From NCBI RefSeq assembly GCF_043195125.1, contig NZ_JBAFWR010000007.1: DNA of 64,000 bases. One strand, 5' to 3'. Source of the stretch: NCEH01 sp043195125 (GTDB lineage Bacteria > Pseudomonadota > Alphaproteobacteria > Rhizobiales > Xanthobacteraceae). The position numbers were made by a program, and so were the translations under genes. Below are positions 8,814-16,787 of the stretch, piece after piece; positions within the stretch are counted from its first letter, which is position 1, and every line of letters starts with the position of its first letter. The notes below the pieces were generated by a model, which was given only the letters and a program-made list of their open reading frames with translations, made no database searches and was not told the origin of the DNA.

Positions 8814-9797
8814 ATGAGCGACGATCCCCTTCACCCGCGCCCCGTGGATCGGGCCCTGGATCGCAGCTTCCGCCATGGCCAGTCTACGGAGCCGAATTAT
8901 TCGGGCGTCACCTCATTCCTGCGCCGGCGCTATGCCAAGGACGGCGGCGGGGCCGAGGCCGTGGTGTGGGGGGTTCCACTCGATGTCACGGTCTCCAACC
9001 GGCCCGGAACGCGGTTCGGGCCGCGCGCGATCCGCGCCGCGTCCGCGATCCTGGACGGCGACGATTTCTATCCGTTCGGCTTTGACCCCTTCGCGACCCT
9101 GGATGTGGCGGACGCCGGCGACTGCGTGTTCGACTATGGCCTGCCTTATTCCATACCCGCCGCCATCGAGGCCCAGGCGGCGCAGCATTTCGCGCGCGGC
9201 TCCCATCTTGTGACCCTCGGCGGGGACCATTTCCTCACCTATCCCGTGCTCAAGGCCCTGGTGGCGCATCTCGGCGAGCCGATCGCCCTGGTGCAGTTCG
9301 ATGCCCATCAGGACACCTGGGACGACGACGGCACCCGCGTCGATCACGGCACCATGATCACCCGTGCGGTGAAGGATGGGCTGATCCGGGTGGAGCGCTC
9401 GGTCCAGGTCGGCATCCGCACCCATGCGCCGCAAACCTATGGCATCGACGTGCTGCACGGCTTTGATGCCGCCGACCTCGGTCCGCGCGGCATCATCCGC
9501 CATATCCGCGAGCGGGTGGGCGATGCGCCGGTCTATCTCACGTTCGATATCGACGCGCTCGATCCGGCCTTCGCGCCCGGCACCGGCACGCCGGTGTGCG
9601 GCGGCCTCTCAAGCCGGGAAGCGCTGATGACCGTGGGTGGCCTCGGTGCCCTCAATTTGAAGGGCTTCGACGTGGTGGAGGTTTCTCCTCCTTATGACCA
9701 TGCGGAGATCACCGCGCTTGCGGGGGCGAGCCTCGCCGCGACCTATCTGTGCCTGCTTGCCCAGCGCAAGGCGCAGGGGCAGAGCATCGCCCTCTAG
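8814..9797 (+). CDS. speB: Agmatinase-family ureohydrolase
   Basis: 327-residue metal-dependent ureohydrolase. All the binuclear Mn2+ motifs are present: GGDH (136-139), DAHQD (163-167) and FDIDALDP (244-251), followed by APGTGTP. Agmatinases split agmatine to putrescine and urea, but the family also holds guanidinobutyrase, proclavaminate amidinohydrolase and guanidine hydrolase, and the motifs alone do not separate them. Start ATG 8814 has GAGAGG about 10 nt upstream. The 162-nt gap before it shows no gene. It is followed after 12 nt by a Ca2+/H+ antiporter gene, probably co-transcribed. Confidence 0.82.
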   Translation: MSDDPLHPRPVDRALDRSFRHGQSTEPNYSGVTSFLRRRYAKDGGGAEAVVWGVPLDVTVSNRPGTRFGPRAIRAASAILDGDDFYPFGFDPFATLDVADAGDCVFDYGLPYSIPAAIEAQAAQHFARGSHLVTLGGDHFLTYPVLKALVAHLGEPIALVQFDAHQDTWDDDGTRVDHGTMITRAVKDGLIRVERSVQVGIRTHAPQTYGIDVLHGFDAADLGPRGIIRHIRERVGDAPVYLTFDIDALDPAFAPGTGTPVCGGLSSREALMTVGGLGALNLKGFDVVEVSPPYDHAEITALAGASLAATYLCLLAQRKAQGQSIAL

Positions 9798-9809
9798 CGG
9801 GCGGATCCG

Positions 9810-10877
9810 ATGCTTCGCAGGCTGCTGCCTTTCCTCTTCCCCATTGCCGGGCTGGCCCTGGCCTTTGCCTGGCCCGTGCTCTACCCGCTGTCCGGGCGGG
9901 CCGCGGAATGGGCGGCCTCGCTGTTGATGATGGGGACCATTTTTTCGGCGGTGAGCCATGCGGACACTGTCTCGGCGCGGCTGCCCCAGCCGTTCGGAAC
10001 CCTTGTGCTCACCTTCAGCGTGACCCTCATCGAGGTGTCGGTGCTGGTGTCCATGATGCTGAACGGAGAGAACAACCCGACTTTGCCGCGCGAGGCGGTG
10101 CTGTCCACGGTCATGTTCGTGCTGACGGGCGTGGTGGGCCTCTGCCTCCTGCTGGGTGGGCTGCGCCACCGCGAGCAGGAGGTGCGCCAGCAAGGGCTGA
10201 GCGGATTCCTCTCGGTCATCATGTCGATCTCGATCCTGGCCCTCATCCTGCCGAGCGTCACGTCGGCCGGCCAGCGCGGCACGCCGAATCCCATCGACAT
10301 CGCGGTCATCATGGTCGGCGTGGTGCTGCTCTATGGTTCGTTCCTGTTCATGCAGACCGTGCGCCACCGCGACCATTTTCTCGGCTGGGACGAGAGCGAG
10401 GAGCGCGAGGCGACCCGCGGCGAATTCTGGTCGGCTGTCGCCTTCCTGCTGTTGAGCCTCGGCGGCGTGGTGCTGCTGTCTAATCACGTGGCGGAGGGCG
10501 TGGAACGGTTCATGGACCGTCAGGGCCTGTCGGACCCGGACGCGGTGGTGGGCGCCATCGTCGTTGCCATCCTGCTCCTGCCCGAGACCATCACCGCAGT
10601 GCGCGCAGCGCGGCGCAACCGGCTGCAGCGGGCGCTGAACGCGGCGCTGGGCTCCGCCCTCGCCACCATTGGCTTGACCATGCCTGTGATGGTGGCTGTC
10701 AGCTATATGGTGGACCGGCAGGTCACCCTTGCGCTCGATCCCGAGGACCGGGTGCAATTGCTGCTCGCCCTCGTGCTCAGCATCGTGTCCTTCGGCACCG
10801 GCAAGACCAATGCCCTTACGGGACTGGTGCATCTGGTGCTGTTCTTTGTTTATGTCATGACGCTTTTTTCGCCCTGA
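9810..10877 (+). CDS. ChaA-type calcium/proton antiporter
   Basis: 355-residue inner-membrane protein with about ten hydrophobic segments in two related halves, as in the Ca2+/cation antiporter superfamily. Acidic ion-binding motifs sit in the conserved alpha repeats: LTFSVTLIEVSVLVSMML in the first and VAILLLPETITAVRAARRN in the second, matching ChaA/CAX-type exchangers. It probably extrudes Ca2+ (or Na+) in exchange for H+. Start ATG 9810 lies 12 nt after the agmatinase stop, suggesting one operon. Confidence 0.85.
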   Translation: MLRRLLPFLFPIAGLALAFAWPVLYPLSGRAAEWAASLLMMGTIFSAVSHADTVSARLPQPFGTLVLTFSVTLIEVSVLVSMMLNGENNPTLPREAVLSTVMFVLTGVVGLCLLLGGLRHREQEVRQQGLSGFLSVIMSISILALILPSVTSAGQRGTPNPIDIAVIMVGVVLLYGSFLFMQTVRHRDHFLGWDESEEREATRGEFWSAVAFLLLSLGGVVLLSNHVAEGVERFMDRQGLSDPDAVVGAIVVAILLLPETITAVRAARRNRLQRALNAALGSALATIGLTMPVMVAVSYMVDRQVTLALDPEDRVQLLLALVLSIVSFGTGKTNALTGLVHLVLFFVYVMTLFSP

Positions 10878-10971
10878 GCGGCTGCGGGCGCTTCCACGGT
10901 GGACACCGCGGGGGCGCGGTGGCATGGTCCGCGCGATCAAGGGCGAGGCGTCAAGCAGCGAGGCGTGGGCC

Positions 10972-11382
10972 GTGAAAGAGTTCCTGCTCTATGTGTTCAC
11001 CTGGTGGAATAAGCAGACGGTCGGCACCATGCTGTGGACCCGTCGCTTTGGCGAGTTCGTGGGGCAGGATGAGGCGGGCAACCGTTATTTCCGCACCAAG
11101 GGCGGCGCGATAGATCCGCAATTGGGGTTCGAACGCCGCTGGGTGGTCTATCCGGGCTATGCCGACAGCACCACCATTCCCACGGGCTGGTACGGCTGGA
11201 TTCATCACCGCACCGACACGCCGCCGACCGAAGAATCCTATACCCCGCGGGGCTGGCAGAAGCCGCACCTGCGGAACATGACCGGTTCGCCGGCCGCCTA
11301 TCGGCCCAAGGGCGCTTTCCCCGGCGGCCGCAATCGGCCGGAAGTCACCGGCGACTACAAGGCCTGGACCCCGGGCGAGTGA
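10972..11382 (+). CDS. NADH:ubiquinone oxidoreductase subunit NDUFA12
   Basis: Accessory subunit of respiratory complex I in Alphaproteobacteria, homologous to mitochondrial NDUFA12 (B17.2). The 136-residue product has the family core: FTWWNKQTVGT, GEFVGQDEAGNRYFRTK, RRWVVYPG and WYGWIHHRTDTPP. A GTG start at 10972 (giving MKEFLLYVFTWW) is preferred over an ATG 48 nt upstream, because homologues begin MKEFLL and a purine-rich GAGGCG lies before it. Located, as in many Hyphomicrobiales, beside DUF2155 and aat rather than with the nuo operon. Confidence 0.92.
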   Translation: MKEFLLYVFTWWNKQTVGTMLWTRRFGEFVGQDEAGNRYFRTKGGAIDPQLGFERRWVVYPGYADSTTIPTGWYGWIHHRTDTPPTEESYTPRGWQKPHLRNMTGSPAAYRPKGAFPGGRNRPEVTGDYKAWTPGE

Positions 11383-11640
11383 GCCCCACGCACGCCGCGC
11401 GCCCCATGAGGCACGCGGCGATTGCGGGCTGCGGCGTGCGTCTCGGCCCGATGCTTTCCTTCCGGCATGCTCGATTCGCCCTCGCGGTGCCGCATTGCAG
11501 GTGATAACCAGCAGGGAATTGGGCGCGCTTCACCGTGCCGCGTGCGTCGGGAGAATGGCTTGGGCGGTGCGCCGTCCGCCGGGCTTCCCCGCTGGCTGCG
11601 GAACGGGCTCCGCCCTCGGCATGTTCGGGTCTGCGTTTTC

Positions 11641-12357
11641 ATGGTCAAAGTCCAATTCGATGCGCGTCGGCTGTTCCCCGGGTCATCGCGGCTGAATGCC
11701 TGCGTCGCTCTCGTGATCGGGCTTTGCGCCGCCGGGCCGGCACTCGCGCAGAGCCGGTCGGGCATCGAATCGGCGCCGCTGGCGCCGCCGAGCGGCTTCG
11801 GCAGTTCAACCGCGCCCGCGCCGAACGGCGCGCTGCCTCCCGGATATCCTCCGCCCGCACAGCGGCCCTCTGCGCCGCAATTGCCGCCGCCGGGTTCTCC
11901 GCGGCCGCCGGGCCAGGGGCAATTGCCCGCGCCCTCCGTGGCCCAGCCTCCGGCTGCCGGAACGCCTTCCGCACCCGGAGATTCCGGAGACGTGGTGGTC
12001 GTCCAGCCACCGCCGGAGCGGATCTCCAACCGGACCGCGGTCTATGCCGGGCTCGACAAGATCACCGGGCGCATCACCTCGTTTGAGGTGGGAATCGGCG
12101 AAACCGTGCAGTTCGGCGCGCTCCAGGTGACGCCGCGGGTGTGCTACACGCGCCCGCCCACGGAGACGCAGAACACCACCAGCTTCACCGAGGTGAACGA
12201 AATCACGCTGAAGGGCGAGGCCAAGCGCATCTTCACCGGCTGGATGTTCGCGTCCAGCCCGGGCCTGCACGGCGTGGAGCATCCGGTCTATGACGTCTGG
12301 CTGACCGACTGCAAGGCCACCCCGCCCGCCACCGGCAAGGCTGCCGGCCAGAAATAG
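11641..12357 (+). CDS. DUF2155 exported protein
   Basis: 238-residue exported protein. A signal peptide ends at about residue 36 (AGPALA-Q). A Pro/Ala/Ser-rich low-complexity region follows to about residue 120, then the DUF2155 domain (about 125-230). The domain has SNRTAVYAGLDKITGRI, an FGALQVTPRVCYTRP stretch and a C-terminal WLTDC, so two conserved cysteines are present. The function of DUF2155 is unknown. Start ATG 11641 puts the basic n-region (MVKVQFDARR) correctly before the hydrophobic core. Its last 70 nt overlap, tail to tail, the 3' end of aat. The 258-nt gap before it shows no gene. Confidence 0.85.
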   Translation: MVKVQFDARRLFPGSSRLNACVALVIGLCAAGPALAQSRSGIESAPLAPPSGFGSSTAPAPNGALPPGYPPPAQRPSAPQLPPPGSPRPPGQGQLPAPSVAQPPAAGTPSAPGDSGDVVVVQPPPERISNRTAVYAGLDKITGRITSFEVGIGETVQFGALQVTPRVCYTRPPTETQNTTSFTEVNEITLKGEAKRIFTGWMFASSPGLHGVEHPVYDVWLTDCKATPPATGKAAGQK

Positions 12358-12965
12358 AAATCGCCCTCCACCTCCAGCGCCTGTTCCAGCTGCCGGTGAT
12401 ATTGGCGCCGGCTGATCTCGATCGCGCCCAGGCTCTGCAAATGGCTGGTGACGAACTGGGTATCCAGCAGGCGAAAGCCGCCGGCCCTCAAGCGTGCCAC
12501 AAGATGGACCAGCGCCACCTTCGAGGCGTCCCGCTCGATGTGGAACATGCTTTCGCCGAAGAAGGCACCCCCCAGCCGCACGCCATATAGCCCGCCCACG
12601 AGGCGCCCGTCGCGCCAGGCTTCCACCGTGTGGCAGCGCCCCCGCATGAACAATTCGCCATACAGACGCCGGATGCGGGCGTTGATCCAGGTCTTGGTGC
12701 GGCCTTCCTGGGGTGCGGCGCAGCCATTGATGACGCCATCGAAATCGTGATCGACTCGGATCTCAAACTTGTCCGACCGGATGGTGCGCGCGAGGCGTGA
12801 GGAGATCTTGAGCCCGTCCAGGGGAAACACGCCCCGCCGCTCCGGCTCGATCCAATACAGGCCGGGATCGTCCGCGCTTTCCGCCATGGGAAAGATGCCG
12901 CAGGCATAGGCCTTCAGCAGCACGTCCGGTGTGATTTCGACGATCGGTTCGTTGGGGCGGCTCAT
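12288..12965 (-). CDS. aat: Leucyl/phenylalanyl-tRNA-protein transferase
   Basis: 225-residue cytosolic enzyme that adds Leu or Phe to proteins with N-terminal Arg or Lys, creating N-degrons for ClpS/ClpAP. Family motifs: LLKAYACGIFPMAES, IYWIEPERRGVFPLD-like segment, WINARIRRLYGELF, GGLYGVRLGGAFFGESMFH (acyl-transferase core) and FRLLDTQFVTSHLQSLGA. Start ATG 12965 fits the family. The stop at 12288 lies inside the DUF2155 gene on the other strand. In related genomes aat usually follows accC directly, but here a transporter cassette separates them. Confidence 0.95.
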   Translation of the reverse strand: MSRPNEPIVEITPDVLLKAYACGIFPMAESADDPGLYWIEPERRGVFPLDGLKISSRLARTIRSDKFEIRVDHDFDGVINGCAAPQEGRTKTWINARIRRLYGELFMRGRCHTVEAWRDGRLVGGLYGVRLGGAFFGESMFHIERDASKVALVHLVARLRAGGFRLLDTQFVTSHLQSLGAIEISRRQYHRQLEQALEVEGDFYFWPAALPVAGGVALQSVSQTS

Positions 12966-13178
12966 GGCTCTATTGATGGCGCATATAACTTGAGCGAGGA
13001 TGTGGCGCTTTGCCGCCGGCGCCGCTGAACACGACACAACAAGGATGCAACGGCGGATGGCCGATCCGCCGCTGGTGCGCTGCAAATGCGTAGTGCATTT
13101 GTCATGCGGGCGCGTTACTGCCCCTAATGTTCACCTCGGCGTGAACCGCTTGCATCCTCTCTGCGCGGTGGGCCTGCC

Positions 13179-14921
13179 ATGCTTTTTCAGCCAGCTGGTG
13201 CCGGAAACGATTCCAACCCTGGGCGGCAGCACCGATTTTCGATCTTCGACATCTTTGCGTTCGCGGTCATTTTCGCGCTGTTCGCGCTGTTCACCCACGG
13301 CACGCAGGAAACGCTGGTCCCGATCGCGCAATTGCAGCAGACGCCGATCTCGCTCGATCCGGCGATGCTGCCGGAATATGCGTTGCGCACCACCTTGCGC
13401 ATGCTCGCGGCCATCGTCGCGTCGCTGATCTTCACCTTTATCTATGGCGCCATCGCCGCGAAGAGCCGGCGCGCCGAAATGGTGCTGATTCCGATCCTCG
13501 ATATCCTCCAGTCGGTGCCGGTGCTGGGCTTCCTGTCCTTCACCGTGGTGTTTTTCATGGGCCTGTTTCCGGGCCAGGTGCTGGGCGTGGAACTGGCGGC
13601 GGTGTTTGCCATCTTCACCAGCCAAGCCTGGAACATGACGTTCAGCTTCTACCAGTCCATGAAGACCCTGCCGCGCGACCTGGAAGAGGTGTGCGACAGC
13701 TTCGGCCTCACCGGCTGGCAGCGGTTCTGGCGGCTGGAAGTGCCGTTCTCCATGCCCGGGCTGGTGTGGAACACCATGATGTCCATGTCCGGCGGCTGGT
13801 TCTTCGTGGTGGCCTCGGAGGCGATCTCGGTCGGCAACACCACGATCACCCTGCCGGGCATCGGCGCCTATGTGGCGACCGCCATTGCCGATAGGAATAT
13901 CGCCGCCGTCGCCTACGCGGTGCTGGCCATGTTGGTCATCATCCTGCTGTACGATCAGGTGCTGTTCCGCCCGTTGGTCGCGTGGGCGGAAAAGTTCCGC
14001 TTCGAGCAATCCGCCGGCGGTCCGCCGCCCCACTCCTGGGTGCTCGACCTGGTCAAGCGGGCGCATTATTTCCGCATCGTGCTGTCTCCCCTCGGCAGCC
14101 TTGCGCGGGCGCTCGGCCGCATGCCATTGCGCGCGCCGGTCCGGGTGCCGCACGAGGTGCATAAGGCGTGGGGCAGCCGCACCATGGACCGCGTCTGGGC
14201 GGGTCTGGTGATCGCGGCCGCGCTCTATAGCCTGTGGGTCATCGTCGCCTTCGTCGCCACCGAGGTCGCGGGCGGCGAGGTGGTGCATGTGCTCTATCTC
14301 GGCTTCCTCACTTTGCTGCGGGTGGCGGTGCTGATCTTCCTGGCCTCGCTGGTCTGGGTGCCGGTGGGCGTGTGGATCGGCCTCAATCCCAAGGTGGCAA
14401 CGGCGGTGCAGCCGCTGGCGCAGTTCCTCGCCGCGTTCCCGGCCAATATCGTGTTTCCGTTCGCCGTGGTGGGCATCGTGGCGCTGGGGCTCGACCCGAA
14501 CATCTGGCTTTCGCCGCTGATGATCCTCGGCACCCAATGGTACATTCTGTTCAACGTGATCGCCGGCGCCAGCGCGTTTCCGAGCGACATGCGCGAGGCC
14601 GCGTCCGCGTTCCATATCCGCGGCTGGCACTGGTGGACCAAGGTGATCCTGCCCGGCGTCTTTCCGTATTACGTCACCGGCGCGCTGACGGCGAGCGGGG
14701 GGTCGTGGAACGCGAGCATCGTTGCCGAGGTGGCGAGCTGGGGCAACACCACCCTGCGCGCCGAAGGCCTTGGCGCCTATATCGCGGATGCCACCACGGC
14801 GGCGGATTTTCCGCGCATCACGCTCGGCATCGCGATCATGTCGCTCTATGTCATCGCCTTCAACCGGGTGTTGTGGCGCCCGCTGTTCACCTTTGCGGCC
14901 CGCCGCCTGCGGCTCGACTGA
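13179..14921 (+). CDS. NitT/TauT-type ABC transporter, fused double permease
   Basis: 580-residue inner-membrane permease made of two tandem binding-protein-dependent transport domains. The first (about 60-270) has an EAA-type loop at EEVCDSFGLTGWQRFWRLEVP. The second (about 370-575) has the loop at REAASAFHIRGWHWWTKVILP. About twelve hydrophobic segments are predicted. Fused permeases of this kind pair with the following ATPase, which carries an AAA-associated C-terminal domain, and are annotated as nitrate/sulfonate/taurine-like; the substrate is unknown. Start 13179 is an ATG. The 213-nt upstream gap holds short dyads, for example CAAATGC/GCATTTG at 13083-13101, that could be an operator. 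Confidence 0.85.
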   Translation: MLFQPAGAGNDSNPGRQHRFSIFDIFAFAVIFALFALFTHGTQETLVPIAQLQQTPISLDPAMLPEYALRTTLRMLAAIVASLIFTFIYGAIAAKSRRAEMVLIPILDILQSVPVLGFLSFTVVFFMGLFPGQVLGVELAAVFAIFTSQAWNMTFSFYQSMKTLPRDLEEVCDSFGLTGWQRFWRLEVPFSMPGLVWNTMMSMSGGWFFVVASEAISVGNTTITLPGIGAYVATAIADRNIAAVAYAVLAMLVIILLYDQVLFRPLVAWAEKFRFEQSAGGPPPHSWVLDLVKRAHYFRIVLSPLGSLARALGRMPLRAPVRVPHEVHKAWGSRTMDRVWAGLVIAAALYSLWVIVAFVATEVAGGEVVHVLYLGFLTLLRVAVLIFLASLVWVPVGVWIGLNPKVATAVQPLAQFLAAFPANIVFPFAVVGIVALGLDPNIWLSPLMILGTQWYILFNVIAGASAFPSDMREAASAFHIRGWHWWTKVILPGVFPYYVTGALTASGGSWNASIVAEVASWGNTTLRAEGLGAYIADATTAADFPRITLGIAIMSLYVIAFNRVLWRPLFTFAARRLRLD

Positions 14922-14932
14922 GGAGACCCTCC

Positions 14933-16270
14933 ATGCTCGAAACCACGTCCCCGGTCGCGACCACGCCGATGCTGTCGGTGTCCCATGTGGTCCAGTCGTA
15001 TCGCAAGAGCGACAACAACCGCTTCCTGGTTCTGGACGATGTCTCGCTTTCGATCCGGGAAGGCGAGATCGTCGGGCTGCTTGGCCGCTCGGGCTCGGGC
15101 AAGTCCTCTCTGCTGCGCATCATTTCCGGCCTCACCACGCCGGTCTCGGGCGAGGTGACGTGGTGCGGCCGCAAGCTGGACGGGCCGGCCCAGGGCATCT
15201 CCATGGTGTTCCAGACCTTCGCCCTGTTTCCCTGGCTGACGGTGCTCCAGAATGTGGAGATCGGCCTGGAGGCCATCGGCATCGAGATGGCCGAGCGCCG
15301 CCGCCGCGCCGAGCAGGCCATCGACCTGATCGGCCTGGGCGGGTTCGAGAGCGCCTATCCCAAGGAATTGTCGGGCGGCATGCGCCAGCGCGTGGGCTTT
15401 GCCCGCGCACTCGTGGTGCATCCGCGCCTGATGCTCATGGACGAGCCCTTCTCGGCCCTCGACGTGCTGACCGCCGAGACCCTGCGCACGGACATCATCG
15501 ACCTGTGGACCGAAGGGGCGCTGCCCATCAAGTCGATCCTCATCGTGACCCACAATATCGAGGAAGCGGTGCTGATGTGCGACCGCGTCCTGATCTTCTC
15601 CTCCAATCCCGGCCGGGTGGCGCACGAGATGCCGATCCCGCTCGCCCATCCGCGCGATCGCCTCGCCCCCGAGTTCCGCGCGCTGGTGGAGGAGATCTAT
15701 TCGCGCATGACCAATCGCGACGGCCCCGGCGCCGAGCTGAACAAGCCGGGTGCACAACAGGGCCAGGGTCAGGAGATCACCATCACCACGCCGCTCACGG
15801 CGGTGTCCACCAACGTGCTCGCGGGCCTGCTCGAAGAGCTGACCGACGCGCCCTATAACGGGCGGGCGGATCTGCCGGCGCTGGCCGACAGCCTCAACAT
15901 GCCGGCGGACGCGCTGTTCCCAATCGCGGAAACGCTCCAGATCCTACGGTTCGCCGATGTGGAGAGCGGCGACATTCTGCTCACCGACGCCGGGCGGGCG
16001 TTCGTCGAGGCCGATGTGGACGACCGCAAGGAATTGTTCTCCAAGCATCTGCTCGCCCACGTGCCGCTCGCGGCCCACATCCGCCATGTGCTGGAGGAGC
16101 GGCCGAGCCACAAGGCGCCCTGGTCGCGCTTCGAGGACGAGCTGGAAGATCATATGTCGGAGGAATTCGCGGACGAATCCCTGCGCGCGGTCATCACCTG
16201 GGCACGTTACGGTGAGAGCTTCGCCTATGACGAGCAATTGCAGCAGTTCAGCCTGGGCGAGGAGGATTGA
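14933..16270 (+). CDS. NitT/TauT-type ABC ATPase with AAA-associated C-terminal domain
   Basis: 445-residue protein. The N-terminal ABC ATPase (about 10-255) has Walker A GRSGSGKSS, a Q-loop (MVFQTFALFPW), the signature ELSGGMRQRV, Walker B LMLMDEPFSALD and H-loop VTHNIEEA. The C-terminal AAA-associated domain (about 285-435, VLAGLLEELTDAPYNGRADL...EEFADESLRAVITWARYGE) is found in a subset of nitrate/sulfonate-type importers and may be regulatory. Start ATG 14933 follows GGAGACC. It lies 11 nt after the permease stop, in the same operon. No periplasmic binding-protein gene is adjacent. Confidence 0.88.
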   Translation: MLETTSPVATTPMLSVSHVVQSYRKSDNNRFLVLDDVSLSIREGEIVGLLGRSGSGKSSLLRIISGLTTPVSGEVTWCGRKLDGPAQGISMVFQTFALFPWLTVLQNVEIGLEAIGIEMAERRRRAEQAIDLIGLGGFESAYPKELSGGMRQRVGFARALVVHPRLMLMDEPFSALDVLTAETLRTDIIDLWTEGALPIKSILIVTHNIEEAVLMCDRVLIFSSNPGRVAHEMPIPLAHPRDRLAPEFRALVEEIYSRMTNRDGPGAELNKPGAQQGQGQEITITTPLTAVSTNVLAGLLEELTDAPYNGRADLPALADSLNMPADALFPIAETLQILRFADVESGDILLTDAGRAFVEADVDDRKELFSKHLLAHVPLAAHIRHVLEERPSHKAPWSRFEDELEDHMSEEFADESLRAVITWARYGESFAYDEQLQQFSLGEED

Positions 16271-16322
16271 GCGGGCGGCCAAGCCGTGACGCAGAGCCCG
16301 CGCCCTCAAAGCAGGAGGGCGC

Positions 16323-16757
16323 ATGGCACAGGATAGAGTTTCCCTCGCCCGCTTCGTGGAAGCCCAGGACGGCGTGATCGAGCAGGCGCTGGCCGAGCTT
16401 CGGGCCGGCCGCAAGCGCAGCCATTGGATGTGGTTCGTGTTTCCGCAGATGCGCGGGCTCGGACATTCGCCCGCAGCCGATTTCTACGGCATCTCGTCCC
16501 TGGCGGAAGCGCGCGCCTATCTGGCGCACCCCGTGCTCGGTGCCCGTCTCATCGCCTGCACGCAGGCGGTGGAGGCCCATGACGGGCGCAGCATATCGGC
16601 CATTTTCGGCACGCCCGACGATCTGAAATTCCACTCCTGCATGACCATGTTCGCCAAGGCGGCAGAGGTGGGCGACAGCGTCTTCAGCGCGGCGCTGCAG
16701 CGGCATTTCGGCGGGCATCCGGACCCGGCGACGCTCGCTCTGCTCGGGTCCGACTGA
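16323..16757 (+). CDS. DUF1810 family protein
   Basis: 144-residue soluble protein of the DUF1810 family, recognised by RFVEAQDGVIEQALAELRAGRKRSHWMWFVFPQMRGLGHSP and by the helical core SLAEARAYLAHPVLGARL...LKFHSCMTMFA. Biochemical function unknown. The highly conserved KRSHWMWFVFPQ suggests a ligand-binding site. It lies 52 nt after the ABC ATPase with GGAGG-like sequence before the ATG, so it may be co-transcribed. It converges on accC, 30 nt away. Confidence 0.85.
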   Translation: MAQDRVSLARFVEAQDGVIEQALAELRAGRKRSHWMWFVFPQMRGLGHSPAADFYGISSLAEARAYLAHPVLGARLIACTQAVEAHDGRSISAIFGTPDDLKFHSCMTMFAKAAEVGDSVFSAALQRHFGGHPDPATLALLGSD

Positions 16758-16787
16758 GCGGCCGGGCGATCGGCCCGGCCGGGGGGC

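Noticed and set aside
8814..9797. Link between the agmatinase-family enzyme and the guanidine riboswitch (a guanidine hydrolase)
   Set aside because: The two are 42 kb apart, and the motifs fit ordinary agmatinase. Nothing in sequence separates a guanidine hydrolase here.
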